Origin: Xiphydria camelus
Lineage: Eukaryota; Arthropoda; Insecta; Hymenoptera; Xiphydriidae
Assembly (NCBI GenBank): GCA_963678675.1
Contig: OY783197.1
Span: 9,117,647-9,181,646, forward strand
Direction: 5' to 3'
DNA length: 64,000 nt
Below the pieces are notes generated by a model, which had not been told where the DNA came from, did no database searches, and worked only from the letters and a program-made list of their open reading frames with translations. The translations under genes and the position numbers were made by a program. Shown here in pieces: positions 39,001 to 47,954 of the stretch; position 1 is the stretch's first letter; each line of letters starts with the position of its first letter.

Positions 39001-40726
39001 TTGAACGTTGGTCAATACTTCTTCCGCCGATTAATGTAGCTTTGTCATTTATTGAGGCGTAGCACGCTGTAAAATTCTACAACGCAACACCATTGCAATC
39101 TCATTTTCCGTATGAGGGACGGAAAGTTTAAGATTTTACGAATACGTATATGAGGCATTTCGCGCCATTTAAGCCACTCAAAAAATGAAGGCAATCCAAA
39201 AAATGTCTAAAAATCAAATTATAGAAGTACAATTCAGCCAAATTACAGACCAACCCTTCCACAAATCACAGAGTAATTGTATCTTTCATTTTCGTTTTTG
39301 AAATTTGGGGGAATTGTTGTATTCGTATAATTTGATTTCTGGTCATCCATTGGGATGCATTCCTTTTTTGAGTGGCCGAAGTTGTGCAGAATGCCCTGTT
39401 TATTTTCGTTATTTGTCACTACGAAAAAATATTTCGAAGAAAAAACTCTTTAGTACCGTTTCACACGGGACCGATGAACAGCGCGGATGATTAGGAAGGT
39501 CCATTGTTTCAAACGTAGCTTTCACATGAATGCATATCGTCGGTCGACCGATTAAAAACGCTCGGGCCATCGGTCGGCCCGTGGCGTGTCCGAGCGTCGG
39601 TTTGTCATCAGGGCCATTGAACAAACGGAGCTGTTCACATGCAGGCAGATCATCGGTTGCGTATGGAGGAACAGCGTTGTTAATTTTGCGATTTTTTTCG
39701 CCTCTATCAACCTTTTTACGCACAAAGCGACAACGATGCGATGCTCTTCACTTTCCAGATAGGTACATATTGATGACTGACCATGTGAAAGCATTTGGAT
39801 AGAACTGATGATCAGTTGCGACCGATCGTCAGCACCGATCATCGGCCCCATGTGAAACGGCACGTAGTGTCGAAGGGGACATATGATACATAGCCGGGAT
39901 TTTTGATAACACGCATCATTTATAAGATATGAAGATCGCCTTAATTTAAAAAAAATGGAAACTGATTATTTTACTTCTATAAAAGTTTTAAAGCTCATCG
40001 AAGCTGATAAGAAAGGTATTAGGTAAAATGCCCGTTTATTCTACAATTTCTGAGAGTTTCCGCTCAAAGTACAAAAATAAGTAATTGTAAGAGAGAGTTA
40101 AATCTGAGTATCAATCCTATAAATATCTTATAAATAACACGTGCTATCAAAAACCCCTTGTATGTATTATATGTCACTCCCGACACCAAATAATTTAATT
40201 TAAAATCTTTTCTTTAAAGTGACAAATAATGAAAATAAACGGAGCTACAGGTCTTAGAAAATCCACCCTATGACCCATCCACAAAGCTGGTCCTTTAACG
40301 CACCTCCGAAAAACGCGAATAATGACGCACTTCGCGAAAATTTTTGCCACGCAAATAATCACGTTTTCTTTCCGCTAATCATTCCCTCCAGATCCCGACG
40401 AGAGCGTAGTTAGCGAGCCGGCTGTGGTCGACACGACGCATGCGGCCGTGAAGAGCTCGATCGACGGCAACGTGGAGCTGGACGCGACACCGGCGTCCCT
40501 GCCTGCGGCGCCGTCGCGGATCAAGATCAACATTACGAAGCCGCTTGCGTCAAACAAGGAGCCCGAGGAGCCGCGAGAGAAACCGACCGCGGAGAGCGCT
40601 GACGAGGAAACTATGGAGCCGCTGACGGCGGCGTCGATCAAGCCGAGCCTGCAGTGCCGTAAGCTATCCAATCTACCGCCGGTGGACAAGGGCCACGAGC
40701 TCTCGGGACTCTGTTCCATCATGTAA
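17616..40726 (+). CDS. Pcf11: Pre-mRNA cleavage complex 2 protein Pcf11 (15 coding exons, 1,934 aa)
   Basis: Coding exons: 17616-17777, 19278-19403, 20849-21034, 21118-21357, 21471-21575, 22365-23637, 23868-23979, 24063-25496, 25907-26149, 26218-26567, 27589-27850, 29280-29506, 32903-33144, 34715-35222, 40392-40726. All introns are GT-AG, all phases join, and the total is 5,805 nt ending in TAA. Layout in order: N-terminal CTD-interacting domain (residues 1-140), coiled coil (189-230), Ser/Gly-rich linker, Gly/Pro/Met-rich region, two CxxC zinc fingers (from 1513 and 1614), acidic segment, conserved C-terminus. Pcf11 belongs to cleavage factor II with Clp1. It binds the phosphorylated RNA polymerase II tail and drives 3'-end processing and termination in the nucleus (known for the family). 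Large introns 12 and 14 carry most of the inserted transposons. Confidence 0.95.
20371..20451. mobile_element. piggyBac-type MITE, 81 bp, TTAA flanks
   Basis: The ends CCATTAGAGGACGGGG and CCCCGTCCTCTAAAGG are bounded by TTAA at 20367-20370 and 20452-20455. An inner hairpin, GGTGGTCCCTTTAGGGACCA, sits on the left. It lies in Pcf11 intron 2. Confidence 0.75.
21118..23979 (+). CDS. Pcf11: Pcf11 exons 4-7: coiled coil and low-complexity linker
   Basis: Exon 4 (21118-21357) has a charged coiled coil, QRELLELQKKKIELELLQ and following. Exon 5 (21471-21575) is Pro/Val/Thr-rich. Exon 6 (22365-23637, ends in phase 1) is Ser/Asn-rich, with two SRDPRL/ITDPRL-type DPRL motifs and a run of 12 glycines near 22950-22982. 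Exon 7 (23868-23979, ends in phase 2) encodes EDLDLRVLPPVCTSKRQS. Low complexity is usual for this part of Pcf11, so functional detail cannot be read from it. Confidence 0.93.
21825..22155. repeat. 49-bp tandem repeat interrupted by a MITE
   Basis: Units begin AATGTCTACC at 21825, 21874 and 21923 (period 49). Copy 3 breaks near 21945 and its second half (AAATCTTTCAAGAAGCTTTA) resumes near 22128, so the MITE at 21945-22128 inserted into the third unit. It lies in Pcf11 intron 5. Confidence 0.7.
21945..22128. mobile_element. Fold-back MITE-F, copy 1
   Basis: The core GGGCGTGAAGCGCCGTTTTT and GTGTGAAGGCAATCACAC forms a strong hairpin. The following AACGAATTCTATTTTTTGTC also occurs in the larger copy at 29935-30342. 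It sits between two halves of a tandem-repeat unit. Confidence 0.65.
24063..27850 (+). CDS. Pcf11: Pcf11 exons 8-11: Gly/Pro/Met-rich middle region
   Basis: Exon 8 (24063-25496) repeats short Gly-Pro-Met motifs such as GPIGPMGMSG. They resemble the glycine-rich repeats in the middle of vertebrate PCF11. Exon 8 ends with conserved PREIRYYGQTGVVFMNWDD. Exons 9 (25907-26149) and 10 (26218-26567) encode a conserved globular stretch, LYVNDRWYECYFGGPAIM to FIRFSVLPRD. Exon 11 (27589-27850) encodes LPLSLNMSELFQRLVETG, shared by Pcf11 proteins. Phases are 2, 2, 1 and 2 in order. Confidence 0.93.
26730..27330. mobile_element. Degenerate fold-back element in Pcf11 intron 10
   Basis: Segments 26866-26940 and 27143-27232 are reverse-complementary (AACTTAATTAATATAC, CAAGTTGTCCTTTAATGTTT). 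Flanking AT-rich parts pair more weakly (26800-26865 with 27232-27320). No ORF. Confidence 0.5.
28142..28620. mobile_element. Double palindrome, GATGGCGCC family
   Basis: The whole 480 bp folds around about 28383. Each arm contains two direct copies of a unit from CTGAATTCGGGTACCC through GCTGATTACGAATCCGAG to CTAGATGGCGCCACGATACG. A related, more diverged palindrome is at 31398-31690. It lies in Pcf11 intron 11. Confidence 0.7.
28784..28878. mobile_element. piggyBac-like MITE, 95 bp, TTAA flanks
   Basis: TTAA at 28780-28783 and 28879-28882 bounds two short hairpins built from GTCACCC and GGGTGAC. The right end (complement CACGTTCGTCGCCGCGTCAC) resembles insect piggyBac-type ends. Confidence 0.55.
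29280..33144 (+). CDS. Pcf11: Pcf11 exons 12-13: paired zinc fingers (Clp1-binding region)
   Basis: Exon 12 (29280-29506) starts after TTATTTCTAG and gives KQPAIAAALYNGMQCSSCGA. It holds C1513, C1516 and the histidines of HHLDWH, and ends WYYDVSDWIQFEEIEDLE. An upstream AG at 29244-29245 would break the frame, which decides the acceptor. Exon 13 (32903-33144) carries the second finger, C1614-x2-C1617 with H1646 and C1649 (CQVCHDAFEQFY to NFHPLC). In yeast and human Pcf11 these fingers flank the Clp1-interaction segment (known). The 3.4-kb intron between them is full of transposons. Confidence 0.93.
29935..30342. mobile_element. Fold-back MITE-F, copy 2, interrupted by MITE-A
   Basis: The same GAGGGCGTGAAGCGCCG core as at 21945 is followed by TTTTTTGTCACTAAG. 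A MITE-A copy then splits it at 30063-30188. Beyond that, GTGTCAAATACGAG pairs with GAGTATTTGACAC near 30320, and the ends AGTTATTTTTGTTA and TGACAAAATAGCT are inverted. It lies in Pcf11 intron 12. Confidence 0.65.
30063..30188. mobile_element. MITE-A copy 2 (126-bp palindrome)
   Basis: The TIR is GGGCCGGTTTTACCAACA. TAA flanks at 30060-30062 and 30189-30191. It is nearly identical to the copy at 56318 apart from the orientation of the short spacer, which suggests recent transposition. Confidence 0.88.
30930..31110 (+). pseudogene. THAP zinc-finger fossil
   Basis: One frame reads KGKSCAVSGCESNLKKTF. The next frame continues HDFPKPNERVVYIENLFGKL. Joined, this is the start of a THAP DNA-binding domain (C-x4-C, then FPKP). 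A frameshift and later stops show it is dead. THAP domains occur in P-element/THAP9 transposases and in host proteins (known), so origin from the enclosing element is inferred. Confidence 0.5.
31398..31690. mobile_element. Palindromic MITE related to the 28142 family
   Basis: The arms start GGGGGTTTTTTGGGTCGCTG and share GGGTCGCTGATCACGAATC with the element at 28142. It is nested in the 2.3-kb element. Confidence 0.6.
31725..32428. mobile_element. 704-bp element with CGACT/CGACA repeat TIRs, TAA duplication
   Basis: The ends are AGCTAGGAATCCACTACACT and its perfect complement, with TAA at 31722-31724 and 32429-32431. Inside the ends come long runs of the 5-mers CGACT and CGACA, and further inverted blocks at 32228-32320. 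The 3-bp TAA duplication points to PIF/Harbinger-type mobilisation. No ORF. Confidence 0.75.
33145..34714. other. Pcf11 intron 13, no recognised feature
   Basis: A 1.57-kb GT-AG intron. I see no repeat pair or coding motif here. Confidence 0.5.
34715..40726 (+). CDS. Pcf11: Pcf11 exons 14-15: acidic segment and C-terminus
   Basis: Exon 14 (34715-35222) is Glu/Asp-rich and carries two SUMO-consensus-like motifs, VKIKEEP and VEVKTEP, about 30 residues apart. Exon 15 (40392-40726) contains SRIKINITKPL and ends KLSNLPPVDKGHELSGLC, SIM and TAA. The 5.2-kb intron 14 is the largest in the gene and holds at least six non-autonomous elements. Confidence 0.92.
35507..36234. mobile_element. Tc1/mariner-type non-autonomous element, 728 bp
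   Basis: The ends CAGTAGCGATCATAAGTTT and the complement of GACCGCTACTG pair. The arms stay complementary for about 180 bp (GTCGAATTTGATGAAA shared). The right flank is TA; the left flank is mutated. The CAGT-GCGGTC-type terminus is typical of Tc1-like elements. No transposase remains. It lies in Pcf11 intron 14. Confidence 0.65.
36536..36828. mobile_element. pogo/Tigger-like MITE, 293 bp
   Basis: The left end GCAGAACCCCGATTATCCGG and the right end CCGGATAATCGAGGTCCTAC are inverted. They match the pogo/Tigger-type terminus. No coding content. It lies in Pcf11 intron 14. Confidence 0.65.
36829..38077. other. Pcf11 intron 14, middle part, nothing recognised
   Basis: AT-rich, with no inverted repeat or coding motif that I can support. 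Confidence 0.4.
38078..38296. mobile_element. MITE-C copy 1
   Basis: The ends GTACACCCTCGAGCTC and GAGCTCGAGGGTGTAC pair. The interior contains CATTAGCTAATG and ATTGGTTAGTA, shared with the copies at 45352 and 61397. Confidence 0.75.
38305..38690. mobile_element. Palindromic repeat, full copy of the 8.2-kb family
   Basis: Arms from CGCAAGTATTTGAATTTCCC to GAGTGCGCTGCGTTC pair with 38580-38680. The loop holds GAGGTTAGACGCTTCGATCT. The truncated copy is at 8225-8500. Confidence 0.7.
39153..39396. mobile_element. MITE-E copy 1 (GCCACTCAAAA ends)
   Basis: GGCATTTCGCGCC-AAGCCACTCAAAAAA at the left pairs with TTTTTTGAGTGGCCGAAG at the right. The internal AATGTCTAAAAATCAA is shared with the NARS2 intron copy near 43070-43605. 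Confidence 0.55.
39455..39864. mobile_element. TIR element, ACCGTTTCACA ends
   Basis: The ends ACCGTTTCACACGGGACCGA and CGATCATCGGCCCCATGTGA (then AACGG) pair with few mismatches. Internal GATCATCGG repeats occur. The superfamily is uncertain. Confidence 0.6.
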
Positions 40727-41935
40727 ATAGTATTATACGGATTACTTAAGGCGCGCGAAAAGGTTGAGAGGAGACTGACTGCTGTGTAATTAGCGAGTGG
40801 AGCTACGTACTCGAATTTCCCACGAGAGAAGTAAGTTAAGCCGTAAGTTTCTATTTGTAAGCTGTGTGTGTGCGTGTGTGTATATGTGCGCTCGCGCGTA
40901 TGTGTGTCACCTTTGTAAAGCTCGTCCGACGCGACGCGACACGCAAATCGGCGCAAAATGATTTTCCCTCCGAGGGACCGATTCATTTTCTTCACTTTCA
41001 TTCGCGCGTCGTTCCGACGCGGTTCGTCGCCGCATCTCATTTGTATTTAAAGTACACGCGTCAAGGCTACGACTCTTTCGTTTCCTTTTCGAATCGCGAG
41101 TTCATCCTTCTTTGTGAGTTGTAATATTTCCAGCGAGGCTAGTTATGTCGGACACGGCGCGTTGCGTCGCACGAGTTCCGAGTTATCTAGTGGTTTGTAA
41201 AGCGTGTGGATGAGAGCGGGAACGCGCGCGCGAGTACTGTGCATAAATTGACGACTGCGACTAGATCGTCTAAGATAAGTTTAAAGAGAATTGAATTTGC
41301 ATTCCTCGCACAGAATTATGTGCAATCGAGATTCGCGACGATTACGCGATGCCGCGTGCACAGACTTCTCGAGAAATTTTCGTACATTTTGTATTTTAGA
41401 ACGAGGCTCGGTGCGAAGGGAAGAATGGGATACTTTTTAAGTTTTTACACATCACAAAACGTCTCGTGGTCCCGTGGCGGCCGGTGAACCAGGATGCGAC
41501 CATTACACGGTCCCCTCGATGTGGAGAGCGGGAGGAGAGAAAGAGTGAGAGAGAATGCCATCGTCTCGTATTCGGTTGTTAAAACGTGTACAAAGTGTGT
41601 GATATACAGTTGTCTATTTTAATGTACATAGCGTTTACAATAATGATCACCGTAGCCGTGGGTAAACAAATATTTACTATAGAGAGAATTATTATTTTGT
41701 TGTATAAAAAAAATACTTGTTGATTACTATTGGGGTTTCACTTTCCTTGGTTACTTATTCATCACCCCTAGCGCAACACCTCTGATCCTTCGGCGGTTTA
41801 AGGATATAAGCTCGCGCTGCCGAAGGGGTCGAGTCTACGTTGGAGTTTTATCGATAAATGCGATTATTCTGACGAATAAAGGATAATTAATGAAATCTTA
41901 TCCGAGTTTAGTTATCTATCTTGATATTCAATAAA
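40727..41935 (+). other. Probable Pcf11 3' UTR and intergenic end
   Basis: Sequence after the stop codon stays CpG-rich to about 41.6 kb and includes a GT-rich run (40861-40888). AATAAA candidates lie at 41875-41880 and 41930-41935. The true cleavage site cannot be fixed from sequence. NARS2 ends at 42267 on the opposite strand, so the two genes converge within about 330-400 bp. Confidence 0.4.
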
Positions 41936-42266
41936 GAGTCGTGAAAAAACGTGAAATCTTTCTTGTATTGTAGAAAATCCTCCCCCAGTCTCGCAGTTAC
42001 TAATAAACGCAGTAGTATTCTTGAAAAATCGGCCTTTTAACGTGGAAAACATCCCATTGCGTTCGACTGACGGTGAAAGAAAATTGGAACGATTACGATG
42101 GTAAGCTAACGAATCGAGTTCGATAAGGCGCATCGCATCGGTAACAACGTGACGATTCGCGAGAATCGCCGCGCATGACATTGGAAAATGATTGGAAACT
42201 ACGAATAAAGTCTATTCGACCAACGAAAGTCGAATCGTTTTTCTTGTAAAAAGACTTCGGAGCCGT

Positions 42267-45200
42267 TCATAAACTGCAATTATGGGGCCACCTGGGAAAC
42301 GGAATGGTGTCTTTGATGTTTCCTATGCCGAGAACGCACTGCAAAAACCGCTCGAAGCCCATTCCAAAGCCGGCGGTGGGAACGTTGCCGTATTTTCGCA
42401 ACTCTAAGTACCATGCGAGGTTCGGCATGTAGGCCAACTTCGACTTTAGCTTGTCGTAATCATCCTCGCGTATGCTACCGCCCACTAATTCCCCGACGTT
42501 CGGCATCAGAAGATCCATCGCGGCCACCTTTGAAAGTTAAACGTAACGGTCATTATGCGGTTCTTCGTCGTTACGAACCGGCGGTGTTTGCGGATGCGCC
42601 GCGAGAGTGAGCGCGGACTCTTGCGAACGCGTGTGCCAATCGACAGTCTCGTTACTTAGCCGCTGCCCACCCAATATTGCAGCGGATCCGTGTACAGACG
42701 GTGTAAATCGCGAGAAAAAACTGTATAACAAAAATTTATTCTTGAGGTCCATTTTTTTTTCTTGGGCTGGATCCGTAAAATTCATTATTACTTCGCTGTG
42801 CGAATCTTTCGAAAAGATGAAAAAGTCGGAAATAACGAAGGTGAAAAATAATTAAAAAAAGGAAATAATTGAACGAATCGTATCATAGGCCTCTAAACTT
42901 ACTCGCCAGGAAAGAAATTTGAACCATTATTATCTTATTATTGACGAACTTTTAGTTCACGTTTATATAATACTTTCTTGATGATTACATTTTTATCTAC
43001 AACAAAGTCTCATATCGATGTAAGCTAAAAATTCATAAATAATGAAATAATAGTGATTGAAGTTTCTTTTTTGGTAAGCTTAGCCACTCAAACAAGAAAT
43101 GCATCCCAAAAAATGTGTAAAATCAAGCTATACAAATACAATAATTATGCTAAATTGCAGACCAATCCTCCCATAAATGAAGGAGTCATCATAGTTTTAT
43201 TTTTATTTTTGAAATTGAGGGTCAAGCCCAATAGATGAAACTTCTTTTAGTTGCATTCAAAAAGTAAAAAGAAAATTTTGTGCAGTTTACATTATAGAAC
43301 TCTCAGTTTGAGGGATACAGCGAGTTTTCGATTTTTTCTTTTACAAGACTGGGAGTTCCATGATGTAACTGCAAAAAATTTTCTTTTTACTTGTCGATTA
43401 TGAAAAAGAAGAGGTACCATCTTGAGAGCTTTGCCATCGTTTTCAAAAATAAATTCAGAAAGGTATGATTACTCTGTGACTTATGAAAGAATTGATCTGC
43501 AATTTAGCGGAATTGTTCTCGTTCAACTTGATTTTTAGACATTTCGTAGAATATCTTAGAATTTACTCATCTTTTGAGTGGCTGAAGTGGTGTAGGACAC
43601 CTTATATACAAAATTTTCAATAGTAACTCCAGCAAAAATTGCAGATTAGGCGAGGAAAATGGCATATCACTCGAATTGTTCGTTTGTGTTTCATTGCATA
43701 AAAATAGAAATGGTGTGTTAATATTATGTGAATACATATCAAAGCTACAAATTGGTTCCAAGCTGGTCAGCAAAGTTCTCGCGCTAAAACTCCCGAACCA
43801 ATCATCTCGCACAACTCCAATTCCAGATAACAAAGCTCACTTTATACGCGAGATAAGTTAGCATTGGAAATTGCAAAGTTACGAATGAAAATCGAGACAT
43901 ACTCCAACATACTCCAAAAATCTATTAAACCGAAACGAGAGTAGAGAGGAAAAGTATGGTCCCAATTCGAGAAGAGAAGATAGATCCAGTCGTCAGAAAT
44001 TCTCTTGATTGTCCGTACAAACTTAGTTTCTCAAAACCCGAATCTCCCCCTCCTCCCGATCTCCTTACCTTGGACGGATCACCCACGCATTCTTTCGCGT
44101 AGAACGGCTTACTTCCCGTGGGCCAGTTCACGACGAACAACGGGATCTCGTCGTTATGCTGCACGAGAAACAATTCGTGCTCCTTCGTCAGAGCCGCTCC
44201 GTGCTTCGCGGGATGCAAAAACTGATCCGCGTGATTGTTCAAAATATCTACGGCCTCGTCGTACGCGACGAAGCCGAAGTTCTCGCCCAACCACGGCACC
44301 TCCGACACGCCAACAGTGCGCAAATCGGCGGCGCATCTCTCGAGTAGAGCCCTAGTCGCGGCCTTCACCAACGACTCCACCTCGCCGGCCGCTTCCTCGA
44401 TATCAGTAACGAATGCCGCCTCCGCCTCTACCATGTAAAATTCCGATAAATGCAAACGCGATTTCGAGTTCTCGGCGCGAAATGTGGGTCCGAAAGTGTA
44501 CACCTTGGAAAGACCCCTGGAAAAGGCTCGGTGATAGAGTTCCGCGCGGCAGACGCACGCGTGATATCATCAGCAACTCTCCGGGCAGATACCTCGCGGC
44601 GGTCTCCAGGTGCAGCTGGCCCGACACCGTGAGATAAGCTTTCATGTCGAAGTACGCCTCGTCAAGCGGTACATCCTCTTTTTTCATGTCGCGCAATATC
44701 GCCGCAGAGTCTGGCTTCGCCACGAACACCTCGCCTGCACCCTCACAATCATTGGACGTGAGAATCGGTGTATGCACGTGGACGTATCCACGATCCCTAA
44801 GGTGCTCCTCGATAGCGGTGGACGCGCGATCGCGCAGTCTCAGCAAACTCGAGAAACTTTTTGTTCTGGTGCGGAGGTGTGGGTACTGTCGCACATAGTC
44901 CGGCGAATACTGTTTCCTCGGTGCAAAGGGGTATCCCTCGAGGGGACACTCTCCGACCACGGACACGGCGCTCGCGCGCAACTCGATCTTGCCATTCGGC
45001 GCCGTACCCAGCTCACCCTCTGCCACCACGCTACAGCCATAAGTGAGATTCTCTGGTTTGTCAGACTTGCGAAGGACAATCTGCAAGAATTCCGGGCCCG
45101 ATCCGTCGCTAATGTCGACGAAGACATTCTCTTTCATGCTACGGAGCGCGCCAACCCATCCCTAAGCGAGAAAGTGCGACCGTTAAGGTGGCGTGCGAGT

Positions 45201-45754
45201 CGGAGTGTTAAACTTTGCGATGAAGTAGCGCTTGATACGTGCACGAGTCGAGTACAGATAAACAAAACGTGATTATCGCGGTGCCTTCGTAGTAAAAACG
45301 AAGGTTTACAGCGAATTATTACGGTAAGACGGGCTCAGTACCTATAACAACGTACACCCTGCGACTCGGATTCTGTCGCTGGTGACTTTCTAAAATGTTA
45401 TTTTTAAACGTACTAACCAATGATTAATCAATCCTCATGCTTTCATTAATGAGGACAGATGCCACCGTAGCTAATGAGGGCACGAGAATTAATTGTTCAT
45501 TGGCTAGTATGTTTAAAAATGATACTTTAGAAAGTCACTAGCGACACAATCCGAGTCGCAAGGTGGTACGCTTAAGATCGCTGTTAATATATCAAGGAAC
45601 GTGAAGAGCTAACCTTAACTTCGATACGGTCTCCGGTACGCTCTTTCGAGTTTCTTTCGATAATCTGCGCAAGACTATAAGCGCTGCGTTTTCGGTAGCT
45701 TACTATGGAAGGAAAAATTTGTCGAGAGTGTCTCGAGAATATACTAAAAGCCAT
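42267..45754 (-). CDS. NARS2: Mitochondrial asparaginyl-tRNA synthetase (4 exons, 472 aa)
   Basis: Exons on the minus strand: 45614-45754, 44593-45161, 44069-44516, 42267-42527. The total is 1,419 nt with matching phases. Exon 1 (47 aa) starts [18 protein letters not shown], an Arg/Ser-rich amphipathic leader suited to mitochondrial import. An OB-fold anticodon domain follows ([20 protein letters not shown]), then the class II catalytic core: [15 protein letters not shown], motif 2 ([12 protein letters not shown], residues 245-256) and motif 3 (GFGMGFER, residues 439-446). The protein ends [12 protein letters not shown]. That ending and the leader mark the organellar NARS2 type, not cytosolic NARS1. 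It charges mitochondrial tRNA-Asn with asparagine (known). Length is close to human NARS2 (477 aa). Intron 2 is only 76 nt; introns 1 and 3 carry MITEs. Confidence 0.95.
43070..43605. mobile_element. MITE-E copy 2 in NARS2 intron 3
   Basis: TTAGCCACTCAAACAAGAAA at the left pairs with TCATCTTTTGAGTGGCTGAA at the right, with long diverged arms (CTAAATTGCAGACCAAT against its complement). It is related to the copy at 39153. Confidence 0.55.
45352..45570. mobile_element. MITE-C copy 2 in NARS2 intron 1
   Basis: GTACACCCTGCGACTCGGAT at the left pairs with ATCCGAGTCGCAAGGTGGTA at the right. The core has GTCGCTGGTGACTTTCTAAA and AAACGTACTAACCAATGA, as in the copy at 61397. It makes up about half of the 452-bp intron. 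Confidence 0.75.
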
Positions 45755-45795
45755 TTTTCGCTATAAAAACTATACCTAAGTGTGCTTTGATATAA

Positions 45796-46230
45796 CTAGA
45801 TAACCTCGGACCCTTCGGACAGCGTATGTACTAGGTACCATCGGCACTCGCACCAATCTACCGTATAGACTGGGTGCTTTCTATTTACTGTCGCGTACGC
45901 AACTAGACTCGATTCCGAATCGATAGAATCCTCGAGAGTTCTAGGATTTATGGCGGTAAAACTCAAACGCCAAATTGTTCTGTATACTGGAAAATAACGT
46001 ACGGGTGAACTCCCACGGAGCGTATCGAATATTAGGGTACCGTCTACCGCGAGATTTATAAACTTCCGGCCGCCGTGAGCTCGGTTCGCGAGGGCTATCA
46101 ACAGCCAGGTATAAACACCTTCTTCCGTTGCGGCGACTGAGTTTTGGCGACTCGAGAAGACGTAAACGATATCGCGTAACATTTCCGATTTATAAACGAC
46201 TTCGCCAAATTCGCCCTTCCATGAAGTCAC
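45796..46230 (-). other. Unassigned 144-codon ORF upstream of NARS2
   Basis: An open frame starting MTSWKGEFGEVVYKSE ends 42 bp before the NARS2 start codon on the same strand. I recognise no family. The position is where the NARS2 promoter should be, and the sequence is CpG-rich, which lengthens chance ORFs. It may be a chance frame, an upstream exon or a small gene. Confidence 0.15.
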
Positions 46231-46289
46231 GTCACGAGTGTGTGAGTGCAGAATGGGAGGGAGAAAAACCGTTGAACAATCCGCGATTA

Positions 46290-46565
46290 GCGTTTTTCGA
46301 TTGGTGCCCTCCTCCGGCCGAGGGGCTGGGCTTACGCTACTAAAAAGGACGTTTCGACGCTCAATGGGGAGATCAATCTTCTCTATCTACGTTGTGCAAC
46401 GACTGAAATATACGGTGATCATCGAACCAGTTTCCTAGTCTTTTATTTTCTCGCTTTTCCCCGCATTTTCGAGCAGAGCGCCTTAGCGCTCCACGGGCCG
46501 GACCTGCCCTCTGGTTTCTACGAGGACTGCCAACGAGGACCGGCGTGGAACACAACATTACACGA
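46290..46565 (+). repeat. Possible degenerate solo-LTR-like repeat, copy 2
   Basis: GGGCTGGGCTTACGCTACTA and an AAAAAGG box, then CGCTCCACGGGCCGGACCTG and CCCTCTGG, follow the same order as 14810-15110. It ends near GGAACACAACA. No coding part. Identity as an LTR is tentative. Confidence 0.3.
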
Positions 46566-46687
46566 CTCCCAGCGACTCTTGTGTCGACTCGTGTCAACTA
46601 GTGTCGACTCACCACAAGGGTGCCAATCGGAGTGACTTGTCGTATACGACAATCCGACATGTCGGATCCGTGAAATAAGCCCCTTAA

Positions 46688-46831
46688 GGTCACCACACGT
46701 GAAAAAACGTAAGCGGTAACAGTAAGGATTGACCAATCAGAAATATCATTCTTACGGAATTATGCTTAAACAGGTTTTCTGATTGGTCAATCCTTACTGT
46801 CACTGCTTACGTTTTTTCACGTGTGATGGCC
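46688..46831. mobile_element. 144-bp MITE, GGCCATCACACGTG family, TTAA flanks
   Basis: The ends GGTCACCACACGTGAAAAAA and TTTTTTCACGTGTGATGGCC match the element at 3528. TTAA lies on both sides (46684-46687, 46832-46835). Inner arms AGTAAGGATTGACCAATCAG pair perfectly. Confidence 0.75.
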
Positions 46832-46995
46832 TTAATGGTTGCGTTCAACAGATCGAGCATAAAACGTGATTTATAAACTTTTCCGCTGCCGTTCCCATTC
46901 CCGTTCAAAGTTAAGACATAGGGAATCCTAAGTCGCATTTATAAACTTCCGCTACCGCTCCCGTTCGCCGTTGCCGTTCGCCGCTCCCGTTCAGA

Positions 46996-47833
46996 CTTAA
47001 GTAGCCCGGAGACGGTCAATAATATTGTCAATGAAATTGATCAATTGCGATTGATGGAGTAGCACATAGACCGTCAATAATATTATCAATAAGATTGATG
47101 ATTTCAATTGCAATTGCGATTGATGGAGATCCAATGAATACGACAATATTTCATCAGTGGCAGTGAATTTCTCGCGAGTCGAGTCTTTTATTGGTTAGGT
47201 TTTATTAGTGGAAGTGAATTTCTCGCGAGTCAAGTCGTTTATTAGTTAAGTTTTATCAGATGGCGTATCCGTCATCGCGTGGCCGTCTGGTGCAACTGCC
47301 CGAACGATCGTCAATTTCTCGATTACACGATCAATTGGGATGCGTCAATGGTCCCCGTCAATGTGCTTCAATCAAATTTCCTATCAATCTCCGTCCATCG
47401 ATTGACAATGGCCTCTATCGCTTCCTACACGATCAATTGGATGCATCAATGAGTACCATTGACAATATAGGGCGATTGGGTAACTGCACAAAACAGATAG
47501 AGTGCCATCTGTGGCACGCACCAAGCATTAAGCAGATGCCCGTGGTATAAGCGCTGTTTACACGTTATTTTGGATAATAATTGAAGTGTTTTACCCATGA
47601 GATTTAATCAACATGGCCTCAATTATAATAGAATGTGGATTTCAAAGCATTCAAATAAATTCTTTCCGTGGAAAATCGTTATCAAAAGGTAAATACAAGC
47701 AGCGCCACCAAGCTGGGTTTCTTGGCGAAACTTGGATGTACATTCTCTATATGTACACGTGTAACACAAACAAAAGCTACGTTTGTGGAAGTACGCTAGA
47801 GCCCTATTATTGGCCGTCTCCAGGCCACTTAAG
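46996..47833. mobile_element. MITE-G copy 1, with a 330-bp internal insert
   Basis: The ends CTTAAGTAGCCCGGAGACGG and GGCCGTCTCCAGGCCACTTA pair. The body matches the 518-bp copy at 47955 up to about 47468, then an unrelated 330-bp stretch bounded by GGGC and GCCC intervenes before the right end. The insert contains an ATG at 47613 opening MASIIIECGFQSIQINSF and a GGTAAAT that could be a splice donor. Confidence 0.65.
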
Positions 47834-47954
47834 CGATAACGGAAATGCACTGTCGCTAGAGTGCATATAGGGAGTAGGGAGAAGGACCAATGGCGTCAGA
47901 AGAAAGACCGAGTCTGGAGGTCTAAAGGAAAGCGGCACGTGCCCGGCCGATGAC

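Noticed and set aside
39409..39863. ORFs of 90-104 codons
   Set aside because: They lie inside the TIR element at 39455-39864 and follow its inverted ends.
40375..41040. 221-codon minus-strand ORF
   Set aside because: Antisense to Pcf11 exon 15 and its 3' UTR, including the GT-rich run.
44610..45272. 220-codon plus-strand ORF
   Set aside because: Antisense to NARS2 exon 2, whose minus-strand frame has clear synthetase motifs.
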